Positions 38,630 to 45,857 of a stretch of 45,857 bases of DNA are shown here, piece after piece. This stretch comes from Acidobacteria bacterium RIFCSPLOWO2_02_FULL_67_21. Lineage in GTDB: Bacteria; Acidobacteriota; Vicinamibacteria; Vicinamibacterales; UBA2999. The stretch spans positions 28,948 to 74,804 of the forward strand of contig MEKU01000020.1 of NCBI GenBank assembly GCA_001767195.1, given 5' to 3'. The notes below the pieces were generated by a model. That model was not told the DNA's origin. It searched no databases and was given only the letters and a program-made list of their open reading frames with translations. The position numbers and the translations under genes were made by a program. Positions within the stretch are counted from its first letter, which is position 1. Each line of letters opens with the position of its first letter.

Positions 38630-40654
38630 ATGAAGACCGCTACCACCGTTGTCACCGAGCGCACGGTCGCGACGGCCTGTCCGCTCGACTGTCCCGACTC
38701 GTGCAGCCTCGACGTCACCGTGCAGGACGGCCGGGTGACCGCGATCGACGGCTCGCACGCCAATCCGGTCACCGGCGGCTACATCTGCGCCAAGGTGCGG
38801 AGGTTCGGCGAGCGTCTGTACAGCGCAGACCGCGTGCTGTACCCTGGCGTCCGCAAGGGCCCGAAGGGACAGGGCGCCTTTACCCGCGTCTCATGGGACG
38901 AGGCGCTGGCCACGATTGCCGCGCAGATGCGGCAGGCGCGCGATCGCTGGGGCGGCGAATCGATCCTTCCGTACTCGTATGGCGGCTCCAACGGCCTGCT
39001 CACGCAGGACACGAGCGACGCCACGCTGTTTCGGCGGCTCGGGGCCTCGCGCCTCGCGCGGACCGTGTGCGCCGCGCCGACGGGCGCGGCGAATCTGGCC
39101 CTCTACGGCAAGATGCCATCGATCGCCTACGAGGACGTGCCCGAGGCCAGAGCCATCGTCGTCTGGGGCGCCAATCCGTCCGCCTCGGGCATCCACATCG
39201 TGCCCTACATCCGCGAGGCGCAGCGGCGCGGGGCCACGCTGATCGTCGTCGATCCGCGCACCACCCCGCTCGCCAGGCAGGCCGACATCCATCTGGCGGT
39301 CAGGCCGGGGACCGACCTGCCGGTGGCGCTGGCGATTCACCGGTACCTCTTCGAGGACGGGCGCGCGGACCAGGCGTTTCTGGCCGCGCAGACGCGCGGC
39401 GCGGAGCGGCTGCGCGAGCGCGCGATGCCATGGACGTTCGAGCGCGCCGCCGGCGAGGCCGGGATCGATCCGCGCGCGCTGCAGGCCGCGGCAGAAGCGT
39501 ACGCCGGCGCGACACCTGCGCTCATCCGCTGCGGCTGGGGACAGGAGCGCAACCGGAACGGCGGCAGCGCGTCGATGGCGGTCCTGGCATTGCCGGCCGT
39601 CGCCGGGAAGTTCGGCGTGCGGGGCGGTGGGTACATGATGAGCAACTCGGCCACCTGGGGAATCGAGCGCACCTGGATCGGCAGCCAGGAGCCGCCCACA
39701 CGTCTCGTCAACATGAACCAGCTCGGGCGCGTGCTCGAGACCGCCGATCCGCCCGTGAAGGTCCTGTTCGTCTACAACAACAATGCGGCTGCGACGACAC
39801 CCGATCAGCACCGCGTGCTGCGCGGCCTGGAGCGCGAGGATCTCTTCACCGTGGTGTTCGAGCAGGTCATGACCGATACCGCCCGCTATGCCGACGTCGT
39901 GCTGCCGGCGACGACCTTCCTGGAGGGGTACGACATCGCCCGTGCGTACGGGCCGATCAGCCTGCGGCTGGCGCAGCCGGTCGTCGAGACGGCCGGGGAA
40001 GCGCGATCGAACGCCGAGGTGTTCGGCGATCTGATCGGGCTGGTCGGGCTGCGGCACGCGACTGACCCGGTCGGCGAACTGGAAGAGATGCTCGACGTGC
40101 TCTCCAGGCTCCCCGATCCCGTCGGATCCGACCTGCGCAACCGGGGCACCGTGACCCCGCCGTTCGGCGGCCGGCCGATCCAGTTCGTGGATGTCTGGCC
40201 GCGCACGCCCGACCGCAAAGTCAACCTGTGTGCGGAGGATCTCGACGCCGCGGCGCCGGCCGGCCTGTATGGGTATCAGCGCGATCCCTCGACGAGGGCG
40301 TTCCCGCTTGCGCTGATCTCGCCAGCCAGCGAACGGAGCGTCAGCTCGACACTGGCCGAGCTGCCGCGGCCGGAGGTGCGGCTGCAGATGCACCCTGACG
40401 ACGCGGCGGCGCGAGGGCTGAGCGACGGCGATGCCGTGCGGGTGTTCAACGCGCAGGGCGAGGTGCGCTGCAACGTCACCGTCGGACCGTGGATACGTCC
40501 GGGGACGGTGTCGCTGCCCAAAGGGCTCTGGCGGAGGCACACAGCCAACGGGTTCACCGTCAATGCCCTGGTGCCGGACGCGCTGACGGATCTCGGAGGG
40601 GGCGCATGCTTCAACGATGCGCGCGTGCAGGTGGAGAAGACGATTAAAAGCTGA
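38630..40654 (+). CDS. Molybdopterin-dependent oxidoreductase (formate-dehydrogenase/DMSO-reductase superfamily)
   Basis: This 674-residue enzyme has an N-terminal [4Fe-4S] motif C17-x3-C21-x3-C25...C53 (ACPLDCPDSC; GGYICAK) that relays electrons to bis-MGD molybdenum. The Mo ligand may be C147 (RTVCAAPTGAANLALYGKM). Further motifs are VVWGANPSASGIHIV, DPRTTPLARQADIHLAVRPGTD and YADVVLPATTFLE. The C-terminal MGD-binding domain starts near residue 560 (PLALISPASERSVSSTLAE). There is no Tat signal, so it is cytoplasmic. No partner subunit is adjacent, and the substrate is unknown. The 5' region overlaps the repeat above. Confidence 0.9.
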   Translation: MKTATTVVTERTVATACPLDCPDSCSLDVTVQDGRVTAIDGSHANPVTGGYICAKVRRFGERLYSADRVLYPGVRKGPKGQGAFTRVSWDEALATIAAQMRQARDRWGGESILPYSYGGSNGLLTQDTSDATLFRRLGASRLARTVCAAPTGAANLALYGKMPSIAYEDVPEARAIVVWGANPSASGIHIVPYIREAQRRGATLIVVDPRTTPLARQADIHLAVRPGTDLPVALAIHRYLFEDGRADQAFLAAQTRGAERLRERAMPWTFERAAGEAGIDPRALQAAAEAYAGATPALIRCGWGQERNRNGGSASMAVLALPAVAGKFGVRGGGYMMSNSATWGIERTWIGSQEPPTRLVNMNQLGRVLETADPPVKVLFVYNNNAAATTPDQHRVLRGLEREDLFTVVFEQVMTDTARYADVVLPATTFLEGYDIARAYGPISLRLAQPVVETAGEARSNAEVFGDLIGLVGLRHATDPVGELEEMLDVLSRLPDPVGSDLRNRGTVTPPFGGRPIQFVDVWPRTPDRKVNLCAEDLDAAAPAGLYGYQRDPSTRAFPLALISPASERSVSSTLAELPRPEVRLQMHPDDAAARGLSDGDAVRVFNAQGEVRCNVTVGPWIRPGTVSLPKGLWRRHTANGFTVNALVPDALTDLGGGACFNDARVQVEKTIKS

Positions 40655-43600
40655 AGAAGAAGATCAGATCGATCCCCGCGCGCTCGATCCGCCGGAAGGT
40701 GACTCGCTGCGTGCCGCCTGACGTCTCCGCCACCGCGCCCTGCAGCCGCAGGAAATCGGCAATCTGATACTCTAGAATCAGCTCGGTCGCCTCGGCGGCT
40801 CCGAAGCCCTGGCGGACCCTCACGAACAGCCGCTCGCCGACCTGCTCGCCGATGCTGAGGCTCGGCCCGAGGCCCTCTTCGCCCTGCGCCTGAAGCTCCA
40901 GCTCGTCGATCTCGAGCGCTTCCGCAATCGATCGCGTCAGGCCGGAGACGAGGTAGGCGCCGGCCAGGGCGCCCGCGCGCTCGGCCAGCGAAATCTGCTG
41001 CCCTTCACCGAGCTCGTTGGCCGGCATGTTGAAGACAATCAGCGACAGGATGTCCGCCTGATCCTGGGGCGGGTTGCTGCTGAACGAGAGTTCCGGCTGC
41101 CGCATGGTCCCCTGCACCCGCACGAAGGTCTCAACGCCGGAAATGACGCGTCGCGCACGAAGATCGACGAGCGGATCGAGCTCCTCCGTTCCGGCAAAAC
41201 GGATCCGTCCGCCGCGCACGATCTCGAACCGGCGGCCCTGAAACGTGTAGCTGCCGCGGATCGTGTTGACCTCACCCGTCAGCTGCGGCCGCTCACCGGG
41301 CGCCTTGCGCACCTGCACCGCGCCGCCGACCGTCAGGTTCATATCGCCGATATCGATCGGCGCGTGGGCCGGGCGGAGATCGTTGCCGCGCAGAACCAGG
41401 TTTCCGGGCACCGCGATACCAAGATTCAGCTCGAGGGCGTCGAAGATACTGGCGCCGATCGGGGCCGCCTCGCCATCGGTCGCCCCTGTGGCGTCGGTCC
41501 CAGCCGGCTCCGGCGCATACGGGTCGGCGGTCGTCTCCTCCAGCACCCGGGCCACGTCCACGGATCCGGTCTCGAGCTCGACGAACCCCTCGACGCGCGG
41601 TGCCCGGAGCTCACCCGTCACGCGAACGTCGGTGTCGAGCTTCAGGTCGGCCAGGTCGTTGTCGATGACCTCGAAGTTCTCGGACTGCACCCGCACATCG
41701 ACGGCGCCGACCTCGCGTTCGTGCACCGCGAGCGTGCCGCCGATCGTCATGACCCGCTGATGCTCGTCAACGATCCGCATTTCGCTGATGGTGACCGCGT
41801 CGGGCTTGAGGTCGATTCTCGTGTCCAGGCCCGTATACGCAGTGCCGAGATCCGGAATGGCGAAGCGGCCTCCGCGGATGTCGATGACGCCGTCGAGATG
41901 CGGGTCATGGCCGGTGCCGGTCACCCGCACATTGGCCTGGAGCGCCCCGGTCACGTCGGTGACGTACGTCGTAAACCCCTGGATGACGCCGAGATCGATC
42001 TGACTGCTCGCAATCTGCAAATTAATAGCATCCCCTTCGGCCGGCGTCTCATGGCCGGTGGTGCCGGGCAGGTTGCGGTGGAAGAGCGACAACGGCGCAA
42101 ACCCGGTCGCCGTCAGCCAGGCGCCCGGTGACTGCTCCAGCCGCACGTCGACGTTGAAGCCGCGCGCCTCGTAGTCCACGGTTCCGGCCAGCGAGCCGAA
42201 CACGAACTGCCGGAACGCGCCCTGGGTCAGCGAGAACGTGCCCTCGGCGCGCAGCGCCTGCAGCGTCCCTCGCACGGCCACGTCTGCGGTCAGACGACCG
42301 GCAAGCCGCTGGTCGCCCAGCAGGAGCCGATCGATCTGCGTTACGTCGACGTTCTCGGCCTGGACCTGGAGGGCTTCCGTGGACGATCCGATCACGCCAT
42401 TCGCGGTGATGCGCTGATCGCCGCTCTGCAGCTGCACATTGTCGACCGCAATCCGATTGTCGCCGTAGCGGATTGCCACTTCGCGTCCCGGCACGGATCG
42501 CCACTCGATGTCTTCGGACTTCAGCGCCAGACTGGCGAGATGCCCTTCCTGATGGTCGGGATGCAGCACCACCGTCCCATCGGCAGCGAGCTGTCGCAGG
42601 CCCTCCTGGGCGACCGCCTGGAATTCGAGCTGGTGCTGCGAGTACGTCGTCTCGGCCGTCAGCTGACGGATACTCTGGCCTGCGACTTCGACGAACGTGC
42701 CTGTGCTGTTTGCCTTGATCGTTGCAGCTTCCGGCGCAAGGTCGGGCATTGCGATGTCGAAGGTGCTCGAGAGACTGAGCGCCCGGCTGTCGCCATATCC
42801 GATATGGCTGCCCTGGAGCGCGCCCTGCGCACGCAGTTCGCGCGCGTTGCCGGTCAGGGTGGCATCGACAACGGCCCCGCCCGTGAGCGGCCGGCCGATG
42901 ATCTCGCCAATCCGTTCGAGCGACGGGGTCTCGACATGGGCGGTCAGGGCGGACGACCCCGTCTCGTTGAGCGCGAGCACACCCTCTCCGCTGACGGTGA
43001 GATCCGAGCCCGCGATCTCGAGCTGCTCGAGGCGGCCTTCGCGATCCGCATACGTCCCCTGAATATCCGCCGTGTCGATCTCCAGGCCGGCGACAGTCGA
43101 CCGGTCCAGATGCACGCGTCCCGACACGTCGATCGAGTCCACCGTGCTGCCAGCCGCATAGTCTCGAATCGTGGTCTGGACGTCGGCCGATCCGCTGACC
43201 TCTCCCGCCAGCTGCGTCCGCCCCGAAACGACGGCCGGGTCCAGGCCCGAGAAGCTGCCTGCAGCTTTGACGGCTGCATTTCCGCCCTTCAGAGACGTTT
43301 CGAACGTCAGATGCGGGAAGGCCGCGCCGAACATCGCCGTATCGACCAGAACGCCGGCAATTTCGAGCGCCAGCGGATACCGGCCGCCGCCAGTGCCGCT
43401 GAGGGTGAAGGTGCCGTTGACGCGGCTCTTGAACCGATCGTCCGCGATGGCGCGGATGCCGAAGCCGCGGCCGACCTCCTGCACGTCGAGGCCCGTCACT
43501 TCCCCGTTCGCGGCGTACGCCGGCGCGCCCTTGCCGGCGCTGAACTGCACGGTGGTCCCCGGCGCAATGGCGGCGCCAGCCAGCGTCGAGGCCTCGAGTC

Positions 43601-45005
43601 GCGCCTCGCCGGAGTACACCCCGTCGCGGCTCGTCAGCGTGTAGCCGAAATGGAGATCGCTTGGCACGCCGGGCACCCGGAATACCGGCGGCAGGTTCCG
43701 AAGATCGATGCCGGCGGCGCGGCCGGCGAGGTCAAGCGCGATCGGCTGCCGGGTGTCGATGGTTCCCGATGCCGTGGCATGTCCGCCGTAGGCGTCGGCC
43801 GCGCCATCGACCTGAACCGTCCGTCCATCGAACCGCCCCCTGGCCCGGACGTTCCGGGCCTCATAGCCAGCCACCTGGGCACGGTCGGCATCGATCGAGT
43901 AGGTGCCGCGCAATTGCTCGCCGCGGGCCGGCAGGGCAAGATCGATGTGGGCGTCGCCGGTGATGTCGCTCGAGACGGCGCTTCCCGGCGCGTGCGCAGA
44001 GACGATCGGCGCGATGTTGAAGTGCTCGAGTGAGAGGCGGCCGCCGATCCGGCGCTCCGGGCCGGCCGCATCTATCACGAGGTCGCCCCTCGCACGGCCC
44101 AGCGTCGCCTCCCGCGCGTTCATCTCCACGGCAAGCGCGTCGAGCGACCCATGAGCCGCGATCTCGAACGCCGGCTGCAGCGTGTATCCCCGCAGGGCCG
44201 GGATCACCCGCGCGATTTCCTCGATCGCGAACTTATCGGACGAGGCGGTCAGGTCCAGCACGCGCGGCCCGTCCTCGGGCGTCGTCAGCGTACCGTCGAT
44301 CGCGATCGAGGTCTCCTCGGTGCGCAGCGCCACGTTCTCGAAGATCACACCGGTGTCCGTCCGCCTGATCACGCCGGACAGGGCGTTGACGCCGAGCTCC
44401 GGTCCTGTCGCGCGCATCGACAGATGCGCGATATCAATCGTCAGTGCGTCCTCATCGCTCGTCACGCCAATCGACGCGTCGAGCCGATCGATCCTCTCCG
44501 GAACGACCACCCCGCTCGTTCCAACGGGGCCGCCTTCGACGTAGAGCGTTCCGTCAGAAATACCGATCTCGCCGACTGCAATCGGCCGGCGGCCGCGTTC
44601 GGCGTCGGGCGTGCGCGCCCGGAACAGCTGCGCGAGGTTCCACCCGTCTTCGCCCTTCTTGACGCGGAAGACCGGGCGGTTCAGCCGGATGTCATCGATG
44701 ACCGCGTCTCCGGTGAGGAACGTGAACACGTTGTAGTCGAGGCCGACGTCCTGGATATTCACGACGGGCACCCCGTCCATCGTCACGTCGATGTCTTCGA
44801 GCTCGACGCCGAAGAGCAGGTTGCCGTCGAGCCGGCCGATCGAGAGCCGCCCGTTCACGTAGTCGGCCGCCTGACCGACGATGAAGCGTCGCGCCCACTC
44901 CTTGAACCAGGGCGTCTGGGCGACAAGCAGCGCCATCGCGGCGGCTCCCACGACCAGCGTGCAGATGAACGCGAGCACCTGAAGGGAACGGCGGCTGGCG
45001 GACAT
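40644..45005 (-). CDS. tamB: Translocation and assembly module subunit TamB (AsmA-like bridge protein)
   Basis: This 1453-residue protein starts at ATG 45005. An N-terminal membrane anchor (SLQVLAFICTLVVGAAAMALLVAQTPWFKEWARRFI) is followed by a very long series of beta-strand repeats. These form a periplasm-spanning groove (VNGRLSIGRLDGNLLFGVELEDIDVTMDG and many ADIRG/VRVTGELRAPRVEG-type strands). The DUF490/TamB C-terminal domain begins near residue 1130 (LELNLGIAVPGNLVLRGNDLRPAHAPIDIGDMNLTVGGAVQVRKAPG), and the protein ends IERAGIDLIFFFSF. It works with TamA in outer-membrane protein assembly or phospholipid transport. The tamA stop is 18 bp upstream. Its last codons overlap the convergent molybdoenzyme by 11 bp. 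Confidence 0.93.
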   Translation of the reverse strand: MSASRRSLQVLAFICTLVVGAAAMALLVAQTPWFKEWARRFIVGQAADYVNGRLSIGRLDGNLLFGVELEDIDVTMDGVPVVNIQDVGLDYNVFTFLTGDAVIDDIRLNRPVFRVKKGEDGWNLAQLFRARTPDAERGRRPIAVGEIGISDGTLYVEGGPVGTSGVVVPERIDRLDASIGVTSDEDALTIDIAHLSMRATGPELGVNALSGVIRRTDTGVIFENVALRTEETSIAIDGTLTTPEDGPRVLDLTASSDKFAIEEIARVIPALRGYTLQPAFEIAAHGSLDALAVEMNAREATLGRARGDLVIDAAGPERRIGGRLSLEHFNIAPIVSAHAPGSAVSSDITGDAHIDLALPARGEQLRGTYSIDADRAQVAGYEARNVRARGRFDGRTVQVDGAADAYGGHATASGTIDTRQPIALDLAGRAAGIDLRNLPPVFRVPGVPSDLHFGYTLTSRDGVYSGEARLEASTLAGAAIAPGTTVQFSAGKGAPAYAANGEVTGLDVQEVGRGFGIRAIADDRFKSRVNGTFTLSGTGGGRYPLALEIAGVLVDTAMFGAAFPHLTFETSLKGGNAAVKAAGSFSGLDPAVVSGRTQLAGEVSGSADVQTTIRDYAAGSTVDSIDVSGRVHLDRSTVAGLEIDTADIQGTYADREGRLEQLEIAGSDLTVSGEGVLALNETGSSALTAHVETPSLERIGEIIGRPLTGGAVVDATLTGNARELRAQGALQGSHIGYGDSRALSLSSTFDIAMPDLAPEAATIKANSTGTFVEVAGQSIRQLTAETTYSQHQLEFQAVAQEGLRQLAADGTVVLHPDHQEGHLASLALKSEDIEWRSVPGREVAIRYGDNRIAVDNVQLQSGDQRITANGVIGSSTEALQVQAENVDVTQIDRLLLGDQRLAGRLTADVAVRGTLQALRAEGTFSLTQGAFRQFVFGSLAGTVDYEARGFNVDVRLEQSPGAWLTATGFAPLSLFHRNLPGTTGHETPAEGDAINLQIASSQIDLGVIQGFTTYVTDVTGALQANVRVTGTGHDPHLDGVIDIRGGRFAIPDLGTAYTGLDTRIDLKPDAVTISEMRIVDEHQRVMTIGGTLAVHEREVGAVDVRVQSENFEVIDNDLADLKLDTDVRVTGELRAPRVEGFVELETGSVDVARVLEETTADPYAPEPAGTDATGATDGEAAPIGASIFDALELNLGIAVPGNLVLRGNDLRPAHAPIDIGDMNLTVGGAVQVRKAPGERPQLTGEVNTIRGSYTFQGRRFEIVRGGRIRFAGTEELDPLVDLRARRVISGVETFVRVQGTMRQPELSFSSNPPQDQADILSLIVFNMPANELGEGQQISLAERAGALAGAYLVSGLTRSIAEALEIDELELQAQGEEGLGPSLSIGEQVGERLFVRVRQGFGAAEATELILEYQIADFLRLQGAVAETSGGTQRVTFRRIERAGIDLIFFFSF

Positions 45006-45023
45006 GACTACCGGTCCATTTCG

Positions 45024-45857
45024 TTAGAATGCCTGGCCGATGCTGAAGTGGAGCCGCCAGCGGCGGCGTTCGGGCTCGCCGTTCACCCGCAGGCCGGCAA
45101 TCGGATTCAGCTGGTAGCCGAAATCGGCCCGCACGGGCCCGATGGGCGTGACGTACCGGAGACCTGGGCCGGCGGCGTACCGGAGATCGTTCAGGTTGAA
45201 GTCCCAGGACTTCGCCCAGACATTGCCGTAATCGACAAAGGCCACGGCGCCGAACTGGCCCCACAGCGGGAGCCGAAGCTCGGATGATCCTTCGAGCAAC
45301 GTATGCCCGCCGATCGGCAGGCCGAATCCGCTGATCGGACCGACCTCGAACCGGCCCCACCCACGGATGCTGGACGACCCGCCCAGAAAATAGCGCCTGT
45401 GAAACGGCACGTTCTGCTCCAGCGGACCCAGCGCGTCGATGCTTCCGGCCTGCACCCGGCTGGCGACGACGAGCCGCCTGGCCACCGACAGGTAGTGCCG
45501 GCCGCCGGCCGCGAGCGACCAGTAGTCATAGGCGCCGGGCAGCCACCGGCCGGCCTGCTCGACGCGGCCGTTGAGCACGTAGCCGGTCCGCGCGTCGAGC
45601 AGGTTGTCGGCGGTGTTGCGGTTGACCTCGAAGGCAACCGCCGACAGGGTTCCGGCCGCCTGGCCGTCGCGCGGGTCCAGGCCGAGCGCGATGAGCTCGT
45701 CGCGAATCGTGAAGTCCTCGAGCGCTTCGGGCGTGATCGTACTGCGCTGATACTCATTCCGGAGCGAGACGGTCCAGACGTCGTGGGGGTTCGGCTGATG
45801 TCGCAGCGTGATGCGCCCGCCGAGCGAGTTGAGCGAGTACACCGGCTCGGCGGCCTG
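45024..45857 (-). CDS. tamA: TamA/BamA-family outer-membrane barrel (3' part; 5' end outside window)
   Basis: Visible are 277 C-terminal residues of an Omp85-type beta-barrel. Typical strands are LDARTGYVLNGRVEQAGRWLPGAYDYW and RLVVASRVQAGSIDALG. The Omp85 signature loop is RRYFLGGSSSIRGWGRFEVGP (the RGW/VRG-like motif). The last strand ends in Phe (RWRLHFSIGQAF), the outer-membrane insertion signal. The frame is open to the window edge, so POTRA domains lie outside. With tamB 18 bp downstream it forms the translocation and assembly module. Confidence 0.92.
   Translation of the reverse strand, partial: QAAEPVYSLNSLGGRITLRHQPNPHDVWTVSLRNEYQRSTITPEALEDFTIRDELIALGLDPRDGQAAGTLSAVAFEVNRNTADNLLDARTGYVLNGRVEQAGRWLPGAYDYWSLAAGGRHYLSVARRLVVASRVQAGSIDALGPLEQNVPFHRRYFLGGSSSIRGWGRFEVGPISGFGLPIGGHTLLEGSSELRLPLWGQFGAVAFVDYGNVWAKSWDFNLNDLRYAAGPGLRYVTPIGPVRADFGYQLNPIAGLRVNGEPERRRWRLHFSIGQAF

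Overview
This window is high-GC, densely coded chromosomal DNA. It most likely comes from a soil Acidobacteriota of the Vicinamibacteria type. Three things suggest this: a secreted VWFA-related protein of the acidobacterial kind (34125-35039), many TonB/TamA/TamB envelope genes of a diderm, and gene gaps filled with palindromic 7- to 9-bp reiterated repeats that I associate with this group. The taxonomic call is inference. No rRNA, CRISPR array, prophage or complete transposon is visible. There is one tRNA (Leu-CAA).

Left part (1-9.3 kb): a decayed copy and an intact copy of a PmtA-like methyltransferase; a fused homocysteine methyltransferase/methylene-THF reductase; an orphan NuoI; a LytS/LytTR two-component pair followed by signal peptidase I and a cation-efflux protein; about 570 bp of repeat-rich non-coding DNA; and rex-moaC. 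Next (9.3-19.6 kb): an OPT peptide transporter with a secreted Ig-like protein, a CPBP-protease pseudogene abutting a Fic AMP-transferase, PlsC, CarD with a clear promoter and terminator, a secreted methyltransferase, an NHL propeller, and an ATP-grasp ligase paired with a zinc metallopeptidase.

Middle (19.6-29 kb): a leftward series hom-thrB-thrC (threonine synthesis) followed by cysG-like siroheme synthase and a siroheme sulfite/nitrite reductase. Between thrC and the siroheme gene lies what I consider the best discovery in the window. It is a 27-codon Cys-rich leader peptide (23235-23318, six Cys codons in nine), a UUCG hairpin, an 8-nt antiterminator segment and a GC-rich terminator with a U tract five bases before the siroheme-synthase start. 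This is the architecture of a cysteine-sensing ribosome-stalling attenuator controlling sulfite reduction. Divergent from hom are aguB-aguA (agmatine to putrescine).

Right part (29-45.9 kb): a TonB receptor with a small DMT exporter, a propeller pseudogene, NhaA, tRNA-Leu, a three-gene sortase module (LPQTA-tailed secreted protein, VWA protein, class-D-like sortase) unusual for a diderm, a ParA remnant, IspG, a type-II NADH dehydrogenase-like protein, a molybdopterin oxidoreductase, and tamB with the 3' part of tamA.

A second theme is repeat DNA. At least twelve gaps carry palindromic reiterations, each locus with its own 7-9 bp unit, and there are several REP/MITE-like families. These repeats also extend or join reading frames: they supply C-terminal tails of several enzymes, a linker that fuses the two domains of the siroheme synthase, and an in-frame insert in the OPT transporter.
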